Part shown: one piece after another, positions 44,891 to 53,010 of the stretch | Layout of the letters: each line of letters starts with the position of its first letter | Position numbering within the stretch: position 1 is the first letter of the stretch | Origin: Pseudomonas batumici | GTDB lineage: Bacteria; Pseudomonadota; Gammaproteobacteria; Pseudomonadales; Pseudomonadaceae | Reading direction: 5' to 3' | Assembly: GCF_000820515.1 (NCBI RefSeq) | Contig: NZ_JXDG01000042.1 | Span: 62,001-126,000, forward strand | DNA: 64,000 nucleotides | Position numbers and translations under genes: made by a program | Notes under the pieces: model-generated | What the model saw: the letters and a program-made list of their open reading frames with translations, nothing else | What the model was told of the DNA's origin: nothing | Database searches by the model: none

Positions 44891-44904
44891 TGAGATCGAT
44901 CTCA
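44891..44904. promoter_or_regulatory. LacI-type operator, perfect palindrome
   Basis: TGAGATCGATCTCA is a perfect 14-base palindrome with the central CG typical of LacI/GalR operators. It lies 11 bases upstream of the lacI ATG, where binding would block initiation of the whole lacI-ABC-phosphodiesterase operon. Assignment to this regulator is by position. Confidence 0.72.
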
Positions 44905-44979
44905 TTGGAGAGATGCTACTCAGGGAACATGGCGTTCCCGCGATCAAAAAATGACGATTCGATGTCAGCCCGCCTCAAC

Positions 44980-45092
44980 TGTAGGAGCAGCCGGTCGACG
45001 CTCGATTGCTCGCAATGGACTCAAGAACGCCGCGTTTACCTGATAAACACGCGCCATCGTTAACGACCATCGCGAGCAAGCTCGCTCCTACA
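44980..45092. repeat. Inverted pair of Pseudomonas REP elements (BIME)
   Basis: Two inverted copies of the common Pseudomonas extragenic repeat: TGTAGGAGCAGCCGG...GCTCGCAATGG at 44980-45018 (somewhat degenerate) and CCATCGCGAGCAAGCTCGCT followed by CCTACA at 45067-45092 (canonical). Together they form a BIME between the convergent-free space of pcaC and lacI. Such units act as transcript 3' hairpins and gyrase or mobile REP-transposase substrates; no REP transposase gene is near. Confidence 0.85.
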
Positions 45093-45146
45093 GACCGGTA
45101 TGGGGCAACGTTGAAGTCCGCGGGGTTGCATGCGCGGTGCTGATCC

Positions 45147-45533
45147 TCACGACTGCGCATCCATCTCCTCCCAGACCGCTTCGGCCAGATGGAAGGTGGC
45201 ATTGGCCGCTGGAATGCCGCAATAGATCGCGCTCTGCATCAACACTTCCTTGATCTCGTCGCGGGTCACGCCGTTGTTTTTCGCGGCGCGCAGGTGCAGG
45301 CGCAACTCACCCTCGCGGTTCATGCCGATCAACATGGCGATGGTGATCAGGCTGCGGGTGTGGCGTGGCAAGCCGGGACGAGTCCAGATGTCACCCCAGG
45401 CATGCCGGGTGATCATCTCCTGGAACTCGCCATTGAACGGGGTCAGATTTTCGAGACTGCGGTCCACGTGGGCATCGCCGAGCACTTCGCGGCGCACTTT
45501 CATGCCCGCTTCGTAACGTTGTTGTTCGTCCAT
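45147..45533 (-). CDS. pcaC: 4-carboxymuconolactone decarboxylase PcaC
   Basis: 128 aa from the ATG at 45533 (AAGGA upstream). PcaC turns gamma-carboxymuconolactone into beta-ketoadipate enol-lactone. The family sequence is plain: RRDVLGD-type start (VRREVLGDAHVDRSL), ITRHAWGDIWTRPGL with its conserved Trp and Arg, the active-site HLRAAKNNGVTRDEIKEVL and IYCGIPAANATFHLAEAV. It lies 14 bases after pcaB and ends the operon. pcaD, the next step, is not in the window. Confidence 0.93.
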   Translation of the reverse strand: MDEQQRYEAGMKVRREVLGDAHVDRSLENLTPFNGEFQEMITRHAWGDIWTRPGLPRHTRSLITIAMLIGMNREGELRLHLRAAKNNGVTRDEIKEVLMQSAIYCGIPAANATFHLAEAVWEEMDAQS

Positions 45534-45547
45534 TTCCGGATCCTTTT

Positions 45548-46909
45548 CTAAGGTTTCAAGGCGTGATGTTCGGCCACCGCACGCTGCACCCAGCGCTGCG
45601 ACTGTCCCAGGTAATGGGCCGGGTCCAGCAGGCGGTCCAGCTCCTCGGCGGACAGTTGAGCGGTCACTTGCGCTTCGGCACCGAGCACCTGGCGCAGGTG
45701 CGCGCCCTGCTCCACCGCACGGCGGCAGCATTGTTCGACCAGATGGTGCGCCGCATCACGGCCGATACGCTGGGACAAGGCGATGTTCACGGCTTCCGCC
45801 AGCACCAGCCCCTTGGTCAACTCCAGGTTGTGCAGCATGCGGCCCGCGTCGACTTGCAACCCAGGGATCACCTGCAACGCCTGCTGCAGCGCGCCGGAGA
45901 CCAGGCAGCACAGCTCCGGCAGGGTTTCCCATTCGGCATGCCACAGGCCGAGGCTGCGCTCATGTTCTTGCGGCATTGCGCTGAACATCGTCGACACCAG
46001 CCCCGGCGCCCGGGTCGCCGCACCGATCATGACCGCCGCGCCGACCGGATTGCGCTTGTGCGGCATGGTCGAGGAACCGCCTTTACCGGGTGCGGCGGGC
46101 TCGAACACCTCACCGGCCTCGGTCTGCATCAGCAAGCTGAGATCGCGGCCCACCTTGCCCAGGCTGCCGGCGATCATGCCCAGCAGGCCGGCGAACTCCA
46201 CCAGACGATCACGCTGGGTGTGCCACGGCTGGTCGGGCAGGTTCAGGTTCAATTCAGCGGCCAGGGCTTCGGCCACCGCAAAAGCCGGCTCGCCCAAGGC
46301 GGCCAGGCTGCCGGACGCCCCGCCGAATTGCAGGCACAGCAAACGCGGCCTGATTTCAGCCAGGCGCCGGCGATGACGGGTGACAGCGCCCAGCCAACCG
46401 GCGATTTTCATGCCCAGGGTGACGGGAGTCGCCTGTTGCAGCCAGGTGCGCCCGGCCAGCGGCGTGCTCGCATGGCCCGTGGCCTGATCGGCCAGCGCAT
46501 CGGCCAGTCGCGCCAGATCGCGCTCCAGCAGGTCGACGGCCGAACGCAGTTGCAGCACCAGGCCGCTGTCCATCACGTCCTGGCTGGTGGCGCCCAGGTG
46601 CACGTAACGCTCGGCGGTCGGGTTGGCCACGGCAATCTGCTTGCCCAACGCCTTGACCAGCGGGATCGCCGAATTACCGGCATTGCCGATGGCGACGGCC
46701 AATTCGTCGACATCGAACAGCTCTGCGCGACAGGCCGCTGCGATATCGCCGACCACCTCCCCGGGAATCAGCCCGGTGCTGGCTTCGGCACGCGCCAGGG
46801 CGGCCTCGAAATCGAGCATGCCCTGCAAACGGCCCTGATCGGAAAAAATCGCCCGCATCGCCGGCTGCGTGAAATAGGCATCGAAAAGTTGATTCGTCGG
46901 TCTGTTCAA
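45548..46909 (-). CDS. pcaB: 3-carboxy-cis,cis-muconate cycloisomerase PcaB
   Basis: 453 aa of the fumarase/aspartase superfamily. Signature loop GSSTMPHKRNP (about 271-281) with the catalytic Ser, plus GATSQDVMDSGL and LAGRTWLQQATPVTLG. It closes beta-carboxymuconate to the muconolactone. The start is a TTG at 46909 with GGAG seven bases upstream; the reading MNRPTNQLFDAYFTQP matches the family N-terminus and no ATG fits. It lies between pcaK and pcaC. Confidence 0.93.
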   Translation of the reverse strand: MNRPTNQLFDAYFTQPAMRAIFSDQGRLQGMLDFEAALARAEASTGLIPGEVVGDIAAACRAELFDVDELAVAIGNAGNSAIPLVKALGKQIAVANPTAERYVHLGATSQDVMDSGLVLQLRSAVDLLERDLARLADALADQATGHASTPLAGRTWLQQATPVTLGMKIAGWLGAVTRHRRRLAEIRPRLLCLQFGGASGSLAALGEPAFAVAEALAAELNLNLPDQPWHTQRDRLVEFAGLLGMIAGSLGKVGRDLSLLMQTEAGEVFEPAAPGKGGSSTMPHKRNPVGAAVMIGAATRAPGLVSTMFSAMPQEHERSLGLWHAEWETLPELCCLVSGALQQALQVIPGLQVDAGRMLHNLELTKGLVLAEAVNIALSQRIGRDAAHHLVEQCCRRAVEQGAHLRQVLGAEAQVTAQLSAEELDRLLDPAHYLGQSQRWVQRAVAEHHALKP

Positions 46910-46948
46910 ACCACAGCTCCAGGATTCGAAAAAATCAGTGAGGGACTC

Positions 46949-48298
46949 TCAGGTGGCGTCCGCATGGCTGACCAGCCCCTTGATCACCACCGCGAAGGTC
47001 GCCAGCGTCGCCGGAACCACCAGAGCCGTCAGCACCTGCTCGAAGTTCCAGCCCAGTCCCAACAGCGTCGCTCCGGCCCAGGCCCCAAGGATCGCGCCGA
47101 AACGGCCAATGCCGAGCATCCACGACACACCGGTGGCGCGGCCCTGGGTGGGGTAAAAGCGCGCGGCCAGCGATGGCATCGCCGATTGCGCGCCGTTGAT
47201 GCACATGCCCGCCAACAGCACCAGGGTGGCCAGTACGCCGACATGGCCGAGGCTCTGCCCCACCAGCCAGGCGAATACGCCCGCCAACAGGTAGGCGCTG
47301 CCGATGACCTTGTGCGGATTGAATCTGTCCATCGCCCAGCCCACCCCCACCGCGCTGAGCACGCCGCCGAACTGAAACAGCGCGCCGATGAAGGCCGATT
47401 GCTCCAGGCTTGCACCGCTGTCACGCATCAGGGTCGGCAACCAGCTGGTCAGCAGGTAAACGATCACCAGGCCCATGAAGTAGGTCAGCCACAGCAACAA
47501 GGTACCGGCGCTATAGCTGCCGGAGAAAATCACCTTCAACACGTTGCGGCTCTGTACCACCTTCTGTTCCGGCACGCTGAAGCCCGTGGCCGCCGCGACC
47601 TCCAGCGGCGCAATCGGTGCCAGCAACTGGCGAATCCGCTCCACGCCCCGATGGCGTACCACCAGAAAGCGCGCCGACTCCGGCAGCCAGAACAACAGCA
47701 CCACGGCCAGCGCCAGGGGCAGGATCCCGCCGAGCATCAGCAGGCTGTGCCAGCCCAGCACGGGAATCATCTTCGCCGAGACGAACCCGCCGCAGGCCAT
47801 GCCCAGGTTGAAGCCGCAGAACATGCTGGTCACCAACAGCGACTTGAGCCGCTCCGGGGTGTATTCGGACAACAGCGTGGTAGCGTTGGGCATCGCCGCC
47901 CCCAGCCCCAGTCCGGTCAGCAAACGCAAGGCCAGCAGTTGGTCGATGTTGCTGCTGTAGGCCGACAGCAGACTGAACACGCCGAACAGGAACACCGCCA
48001 CCACCAGCACCACCTTGCGCCCGAATCGGTCGGCCAGGGGGCCGGATCCCAGCGCCCCGAAGACCATGCCGATCAGCGCGGCGCTCATCACCGGCCCCAG
48101 GCTCGCGCGATCGATGCCCCAGTCCTGGCTCAAGGCCGGGGCGATGAAGCCCATGGCCGCCGTGTCCAGGCCGTCGAGAAACACGATCAGAAAACACAGC
48201 AGCACCACCCGCCATTGATAGCCTGACAGGGGCTTGGCGTTGATCAACGCCTGAACATCCAGCGTGCCGACCACGGGCACGGGGGCTAATAACGACAT
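46949..48298 (-). CDS. pcaK: 4-hydroxybenzoate/protocatechuate transporter PcaK
   Basis: 449 aa MFS protein, 12 membrane helices, closely similar to P. putida PcaK from memory. AAHS-family marks: FLDGLDTAAMGFIAPAL in helix 1 with the substrate-coupled Asp residues, GPLADRFGRK loop, and PESARFLVVR. It is a proton symporter for 4-hydroxybenzoate and protocatechuate and contributes to chemotaxis to aromatic acids in P. putida. The ATG at 48298 has AAGGAA upstream. Lies after pcaG and before pcaB. Confidence 0.94.
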   Translation of the reverse strand: MSLLAPVPVVGTLDVQALINAKPLSGYQWRVVLLCFLIVFLDGLDTAAMGFIAPALSQDWGIDRASLGPVMSAALIGMVFGALGSGPLADRFGRKVVLVVAVFLFGVFSLLSAYSSNIDQLLALRLLTGLGLGAAMPNATTLLSEYTPERLKSLLVTSMFCGFNLGMACGGFVSAKMIPVLGWHSLLMLGGILPLALAVVLLFWLPESARFLVVRHRGVERIRQLLAPIAPLEVAAATGFSVPEQKVVQSRNVLKVIFSGSYSAGTLLLWLTYFMGLVIVYLLTSWLPTLMRDSGASLEQSAFIGALFQFGGVLSAVGVGWAMDRFNPHKVIGSAYLLAGVFAWLVGQSLGHVGVLATLVLLAGMCINGAQSAMPSLAARFYPTQGRATGVSWMLGIGRFGAILGAWAGATLLGLGWNFEQVLTALVVPATLATFAVVIKGLVSHADAT

Positions 48299-48370
48299 GG
48301 GAATTTCCTTCTTATTTTTATAGGGTCGCTTGCCTTGGCAAACGCCATGAACCGCACGCACGCCAGACCG

Positions 48371-48973
48371 TCAGAAGTCGAAGAACACCGTTTCCGCTTC
48401 GCCTTGAACCCGAATGTCAAAACGATAGGCCAGCTTGCCGTCCACCGTGCACCGCTTGGCAATCAGGGTCTCGCGGCGCTGCGGCTGCTCGATCAGGTTG
48501 AGTACCGGGTCGAGCGCATTGGCCTCGGCCTCGTCGTCGAAGTACAGGCGGGTCTGCAAGTGAATGTTGATGCCCCGGGCAAACAGCGACACATTGATGT
48601 GCGCCGCCATGGGCACTCCGGCGGCGTTATTCAGCGTGCCGGGCTTGATGGTTTTCAGCGTCCACTCGCCGACATCCGTGGTCGCGGTACGGCCAAAGCT
48701 GTTGAAGGGCTTGTCCAGATCGTAGTCGCTGTCGTAGACGCCTTCGTGGTTGGCCTGCCAGAACTCCAGGAACGAATCGCGAATCAGGTGGCCATTGCCG
48801 TCGTAGACATGGCCCATCAGCAGGATATGTTCGCCCGGCGCACCGGGCTTGGCCATCTCGTTCCAGATTTCCTGCTCGCGGGGCGGGTTGCCCGCCGCCT
48901 CCAGCGCCAGGCCGATATGCACGTAGGGACCGGCGGTCTGCGAAGGGGTTTCAGGCAGAAGTTGAACGGGCAT
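48371..48973 (-). CDS. pcaG: Protocatechuate 3,4-dioxygenase alpha subunit PcaG
   Basis: 200 aa, the standard PcaG length, starting with the conserved LLPETPSQTAGPYVHIGLA. The fold is that of intradiol dioxygenases (HVYDGNGHLIRDSFLEFWQA, INVSLFARGINIHLQTRLYF), but the iron ligands are on PcaH. The (PcaGH)12 complex opens the protocatechuate ring to beta-carboxy-cis,cis-muconate. GGAGG precedes the ATG, which is 12 bases after pcaH. Confidence 0.95.
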   Translation of the reverse strand: MPVQLLPETPSQTAGPYVHIGLALEAAGNPPREQEIWNEMAKPGAPGEHILLMGHVYDGNGHLIRDSFLEFWQANHEGVYDSDYDLDKPFNSFGRTATTDVGEWTLKTIKPGTLNNAAGVPMAAHINVSLFARGINIHLQTRLYFDDEAEANALDPVLNLIEQPQRRETLIAKRCTVDGKLAYRFDIRVQGEAETVFFDF

Positions 48974-48985
48974 GCGCGTGCCTCC

Positions 48986-49705
48986 TCAGCGGTTTTCGAA
49001 GTGGGTCTTGCGCTGGCCGCGCAGGACGATATCAAAGCGATAAGCCAGGCAATCCATGGGATTGGCCATGCTCATGTCGAGCCTGGCGATCAGGCTCTGC
49101 ACCGCTTCCGGATCGGCGATCGACTTGACGATCGGGCACATCGGGATGAGCGGGTCACCTTCGAAATACAGCTGGGTGATCAATCGCGTGGCAATCGACG
49201 GGCCGCTGATGGAGAAATGGATATGCGCCGGACGCCAGTCGTTGGGACCGTTGCGCCACGGGTACGGACCGGGTTTGACGGTGCGGAAACTGTAGTTGCC
49301 ATCGCGGTCGGTCAAGGCACGGCCGACACCGCCGAAATTCGGGTCGATGGGCGCCAGGTAGCTGTCTTTCTTGTGCCGATAACGGCCACCGGCGTTGGCT
49401 TGCCACATCTCCACCAGCGTATGGGGGATCGGCTTGCCGTACTGGTCGCAGACCCGACCGGCAACGATGATCCGCTCGCCGATGGGCAGGCCGCCGCGAT
49501 TGAAGTTCAACAGCAGATCGTTATCGTGCTGGCCCATCTTCAGGTGGGAGAAGTCCGGGCCGCTGGTTTCCGACAAGGACTGGGGAATGCTCACCAGGGC
49601 CTGGCGCGGGGAACGCAGGATCGAGGTCTTGTAGTCGGGCGTCAGGGCTTTGGGGTGCCAATTACGGTCACGAATGACGAAGCGGCTGTTGTCCGCATCA
49701 GACAT
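48986..49705 (-). CDS. pcaH: Protocatechuate 3,4-dioxygenase beta subunit PcaH
   Basis: 239 aa. Iron ligands match the known enzyme offset by one: Y109 (GGRYRHK), Y148 (PGPYPW), H161 and H163 (RPAHIHFS). Beta subunit of the intradiol dioxygenase that cleaves protocatechuate between its two hydroxyls. The ATG at 49705 follows AAGGAG. It leads pcaHGKBC; pcaQ lies 117 bases upstream on the same strand, with a perfect dyad in between. Confidence 0.95.
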   Translation of the reverse strand: MSDADNSRFVIRDRNWHPKALTPDYKTSILRSPRQALVSIPQSLSETSGPDFSHLKMGQHDNDLLLNFNRGGLPIGERIIVAGRVCDQYGKPIPHTLVEMWQANAGGRYRHKKDSYLAPIDPNFGGVGRALTDRDGNYSFRTVKPGPYPWRNGPNDWRPAHIHFSISGPSIATRLITQLYFEGDPLIPMCPIVKSIADPEAVQSLIARLDMSMANPMDCLAYRFDIVLRGQRKTHFENR

Positions 49706-49805
49706 GTCGGTCTCCTTGTTGTTAGAGGTAAAGGCTGCGTGGAGGGCAGCCCGTGGCCCCAGTCTCCCCTGATAGCGCCTCCTCCAAAACTGAAAAAACC
49801 GACCC

Positions 49806-49831
49806 TATCCATATCCAGATGGTTATGGATA
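49806..49831. promoter_or_regulatory. Candidate PcaQ-binding dyad upstream of pcaH
   Basis: Perfect 8-base arms TATCCATA-N10-TATGGATA, covering the pcaQ stop codon and lying about 100 bases upstream of the pcaH ATG. This matches the usual LysR layout (T-N11-A core, dyad near -60 to -70 of the target). PcaQ is the nearest LysR protein. Its sequence differs from the ATAACC motif known for rhizobial PcaQ, so the assignment is by position. Confidence 0.6.
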
Positions 49832-50752
49832 ACGGCCTTCGCGATAGTCCTGCCCCACCTCGCGCAGCACCTCCACACACCATTGCGCCGCCAGTGGCAT
49901 CGGCAGCGCCGGATTGCTGCACAGTCCCACCGAACCACCCGGTTCGCGAATGCCCAACTCCAGCTCCACCAGCTCACCTCGACTCAGGTCCTGCCTGACC
50001 GCGTCGAAAGGCGCGACCCAGATCGCCTGGCTGCATTGCACGTAACGCCGGCTCAGGGTCAAGGACAGGGTCTCCAGGCGCTGGCGCGGGGGGCTGATGC
50101 CGTGCTGCACGAACAGGCTGTCGGCGAATTGGCGAATCGTCGTCCCCGCCAGCGGCAGCACCAGCGGGTAGTTCTCGAGGTTCTTATGGGCCTGCGGATC
50201 GGTCAACAAAGGATGGCCGCTGCGCACCACCAGGGTCATGGACTCACTGTACAGGTGCTCGAAGGCCAGCCCGAGGATCTGCGGACTGTCGGTCATGCGC
50301 CCGACCACCAGATCCAGCTCCCCCACCCGCAGCCGGGACAGCAGGTACGCGCTCGGCCCGGTCACCACGCTGACCACCAGCGCGGGATGCCGGGCGTGCA
50401 ACCGGCAGACGACTTCGGGCACCAGCAGGCTTTCCACGGTCGACAGGACCCCGAGCCTCGCGGTGATCGGCTCGTGCTCGCCGGAGCGCAGGCTGTTGAC
50501 CCCTTCACGCAGCGCCTGGACGCTGGGACCGGCGTAACGCAGAAAGGCCACCCCGGCCTCGGTCAGCGCCGCACCGCTTTTACTGCGCACGAAGAGGATG
50601 GCGGCCAGCAGGGTTTCCAGCTCCTTGAGGGTCTTGGACAGCGCCGGCTGGCTGATCGCCAGTTTGTCCGCGGCACGCGCCAGGCTGCCCTGACGCGCCA
50701 CTTCGAGAAAACACACCAGGTGGCGGAATTTGATTCGGGTATCGATATTCAC
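49823..50752 (-). CDS. pcaQ: LysR-type regulator of the pca operon, PcaQ
   Basis: 309 aa. HTH about 8-65 (HLVCFLEVARQGSLARAADK, SQPALSKTLKELETLL), effector domain from about residue 95 (ARLGVLSTVESLLVPEVVCR). It resembles PcaQ/GbpR-type regulators, which respond to beta-carboxymuconate or the muconolactone and activate pcaHG. ATG at 50752. It is transcribed with the pca genes rather than divergently. Identification is by family resemblance and position. Confidence 0.88.
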   Translation of the reverse strand: MNIDTRIKFRHLVCFLEVARQGSLARAADKLAISQPALSKTLKELETLLAAILFVRSKSGAALTEAGVAFLRYAGPSVQALREGVNSLRSGEHEPITARLGVLSTVESLLVPEVVCRLHARHPALVVSVVTGPSAYLLSRLRVGELDLVVGRMTDSPQILGLAFEHLYSESMTLVVRSGHPLLTDPQAHKNLENYPLVLPLAGTTIRQFADSLFVQHGISPPRQRLETLSLTLSRRYVQCSQAIWVAPFDAVRQDLSRGELVELELGIREPGGSVGLCSNPALPMPLAAQWCVEVLREVGQDYREGRYP

Positions 50753-50784
50753 CGCGGTTCACTGCCTTCGAGGTCTGGCATCCG

Positions 50785-51654
50785 CTAACGCTGGATACGG
50801 AATTGTTTCGGCGACTGCCCCGTGCCGCGCTTGAAAAAGCGCGAGAAGTAGGCCGGTTCGGAAAAGCCCAGGCGGTCGGACACCTGGTTGATGGTCATGG
50901 CGGTGTAGACCAGGTCGCGCTTGGCTTCCAGCAGCAGTCGCTGGTTGATCATCTGCAGCGCCGATTGCCCGCAGAGTCGCCGGCACAGGGCATTGAGGTG
51001 AGCGGTACTGATCCCCAACGTCGCCGCATAGTGCTCAATGGGCAGGTGCTCCCGAAAGTGTCGTTCCAAAGTCCGGGTGAACACCTGCAAATGCTCGCGA
51101 CCTCGTTCGAGCGGCAGCGCGTCCGGCGACGCCCGCTCCAGGCTACGGCGACTGAGCCAGATGGTCAGCACCGTGATCAAGGATTGCAGCATCGGATCAC
51201 GGCCGGGTCGGTGCTGGCTGTATTCCTGGGTGATGGCGGAAAACAGCGTGTCCAGATACTGCTGCGCGGAACCGATCGGGTAACAGGCCGCCGTGCTCAA
51301 CACCGGACTGTTGAGCGAGGCGCCGAGCTGTTCGGCCAAGGGCTGCGCGAGGCTGAGCACGTGGCCTTGAATGTCCTCGGAGAACTTGAAGGTGTGCACG
51401 CTCAGCGCAGGCACGACTTGCAGCGAGGCGCAATCGATGGGGTGGATTTCGTCTTCGACTTTCAGCGTCGCCTGCCCCGCCTGCACATAGAGAAGCTGCA
51501 CCAGGTCGCTGTGCCGATGGGGTTTTATTTCCCAGCCGTGCAGTTGGCTGCGCTCGGGGATCGACTCGCAATGAATCAGGTCGGGGGTCGGCCAGGCACC
51601 GGTCTCGCCGTAGAGCTTGAACACCGGAACAGGCACCGCGAATGATTTCGACAT
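50785..51654 (-). CDS. pobR: AraC-family activator of 4-hydroxybenzoate hydroxylase, PobR
   Basis: 289 aa from the ATG at 51654 (AGGGAG upstream). N-terminal cupin effector domain (GWEIKPHRHSDLVQLLYVQA) and C-terminal double HTH about 190-288 (AATLGISTAHLNALCRRLCG and YTAMTINQVSDRLGFSEPAY). Divergent from pobA, as in other pseudomonads, where an AraC-type PobC/PobR with 4-hydroxybenzoate activates pobA. Acinetobacter PobR is an unrelated IclR-type protein. A perfect dyad lies in the shared promoter. Confidence 0.9.
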   Translation of the reverse strand: MSKSFAVPVPVFKLYGETGAWPTPDLIHCESIPERSQLHGWEIKPHRHSDLVQLLYVQAGQATLKVEDEIHPIDCASLQVVPALSVHTFKFSEDIQGHVLSLAQPLAEQLGASLNSPVLSTAACYPIGSAQQYLDTLFSAITQEYSQHRPGRDPMLQSLITVLTIWLSRRSLERASPDALPLERGREHLQVFTRTLERHFREHLPIEHYAATLGISTAHLNALCRRLCGQSALQMINQRLLLEAKRDLVYTAMTINQVSDRLGFSEPAYFSRFFKRGTGQSPKQFRIQR

Positions 51655-51699
51655 CTCCCTCCCCCTTGCGACGACCCACGAAAAGTCCATGGAATGCGT

Positions 51700-51720
51700 C
51701 GGATATTGCCTTCATATCCG
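51700..51720. promoter_or_regulatory. Candidate PobR operator, perfect 7-base dyad
   Basis: CGGATAT-N7-ATATCCG, perfectly symmetrical, 90 bases upstream of the pobA ATG and 46 bases from the pobR start. AraC proteins usually bind direct repeats, so an inverted site is slightly unusual. It could still serve both divergent promoters, or belong to another regulator. Confidence 0.6.
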
Positions 51721-51809
51721 CCTTTTAGCCACTAAAAATACAGGAGACAAAAACAACAGTGCCCGGCAAGGCCTCATGCCTTCAGCGGCACCCGACAGGA
51801 ATATCCTCC

Positions 51810-52994
51810 ATGAAAACCCAAGTCGCCATCATCGGCGCCGGCCCCTCCGGCCTTCTGCTCGGTCAACTGCTACACCGCGCAGGCATCGACAACGTTATCG
51901 TCGAACGCAAGGATCCCGAATACATCCTCTCCCGAATTCGTGCGGGTGTGCTGGAACAAGGCATGGTCGATCTGTTGCGCGAAGCGGGGGTCAACGAGCG
52001 CATGGACGCCCACGGCCTGGTGCACGACGGCTTCGAACTGGCCTTCGACGGACGCTGCGAACGCATCGACCTCAAGGCCCTGACCGGCGGCAGGACGGTC
52101 ATGGTCTACGGCCAGACCGAAGTCACCCGTGACTTGATGGAGGCCCGTGCCGCCGCGGGTGCAGTGACGCTTTATGACGCCGAGAACGTGCAGCCCCACG
52201 GCATGCAGAGCGACAGTCCTTACCTGACCTTCGAGCGCAACGGCGAGACCGTCCGCCTGGACTGCGACTACATTGCCGGCTGCGACGGCTTCCACGGCGT
52301 CTCTCGACAATCGATACCGCAAGAGACGCTGAAGATTTTCGAACGGGTCTATCCCTTTGGCTGGCTGGGCATCCTGGCCGAGACCCCACCCGTCAGCCAC
52401 GAACTGATCTACTCCAACCATGAGCGTGGCTTTGCCTTGTGCAGCATGCGTTCGCCGACGCGCACCCGTTATTACGTGCAAGTGGGTGCCGAGGAACAGG
52501 TCGAGGACTGGTCGGACGAACGTTTCTGGGAAGAACTCAAGCGCCGTCTGCCGGCCACTGTCGCCGAGCAGCTGGTCACCGGCCCCTCGATTGAAAAGAG
52601 CATCGCGCCCTTGCGCAGCTTCGTCGTCGAGCCCATGCAATATGGCCGCCTGTTCCTGCTCGGCGACGCGGCCCATATCGTCCCGCCCACCGGCGCCAAG
52701 GGCCTGAACCTGGCGGCGAGCGATGTCAGCACGCTGTATCGCATCCTGCTCAAGGTGTATGGCGAAGGTCGCACCGACCTGCTGGAGAAGTACTCGTCAA
52801 TCTGCCTGCGGCGGGTCTGGAAAGCCGAACGTTTCTCCTGGTGGATGACCTCGATCCTCCACCGCTTTCCCGAGACCGACGCCTTCAGCCAGCGTCTGCA
52901 GAAGACCGAACTCGATTACTTCACGGGCTCGGCGGCCGGACGCAAGACGATTGCGGAGAATTACGTCGGCTTGCCCTATGAAGCCATCGAGTGA
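51810..52994 (+). CDS. pobA: 4-hydroxybenzoate 3-monooxygenase PobA
   Basis: 394 aa, exactly the length of studied PobA enzymes. FAD Rossmann loop GAGPSG (9-14), the substrate/FAD motif GCDGFHG (about 156-162) and the GD motif LLGDAAHIVPPTGAKG near 283. It hydroxylates 4-hydroxybenzoate to protocatechuate with NADPH and O2, feeding PcaHG. The N-terminus MKTQVAIIGAG at 51810 is standard; AGGA is upstream. Divergent from pobR. Confidence 0.96.
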   Translation: MKTQVAIIGAGPSGLLLGQLLHRAGIDNVIVERKDPEYILSRIRAGVLEQGMVDLLREAGVNERMDAHGLVHDGFELAFDGRCERIDLKALTGGRTVMVYGQTEVTRDLMEARAAAGAVTLYDAENVQPHGMQSDSPYLTFERNGETVRLDCDYIAGCDGFHGVSRQSIPQETLKIFERVYPFGWLGILAETPPVSHELIYSNHERGFALCSMRSPTRTRYYVQVGAEEQVEDWSDERFWEELKRRLPATVAEQLVTGPSIEKSIAPLRSFVVEPMQYGRLFLLGDAAHIVPPTGAKGLNLAASDVSTLYRILLKVYGEGRTDLLEKYSSICLRRVWKAERFSWWMTSILHRFPETDAFSQRLQKTELDYFTGSAAGRKTIAENYVGLPYEAIE

Positions 52995-53010
52995 TGAGAT
53001 TCGACCAGGC

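Noticed and set aside
45563..48226. Very long plus-strand open frame opposite pcaB and pcaK
   Set aside because: It is antisense to two clear pca genes and its translation is low-complexity, rich in Q, H, R and G; an effect of GC-rich codon usage.
48335..50788. Very long plus-strand open frame opposite pcaG, pcaH and pcaQ
   Set aside because: Same reason: antisense to three well-recognised genes, no domain, no ribosome site.
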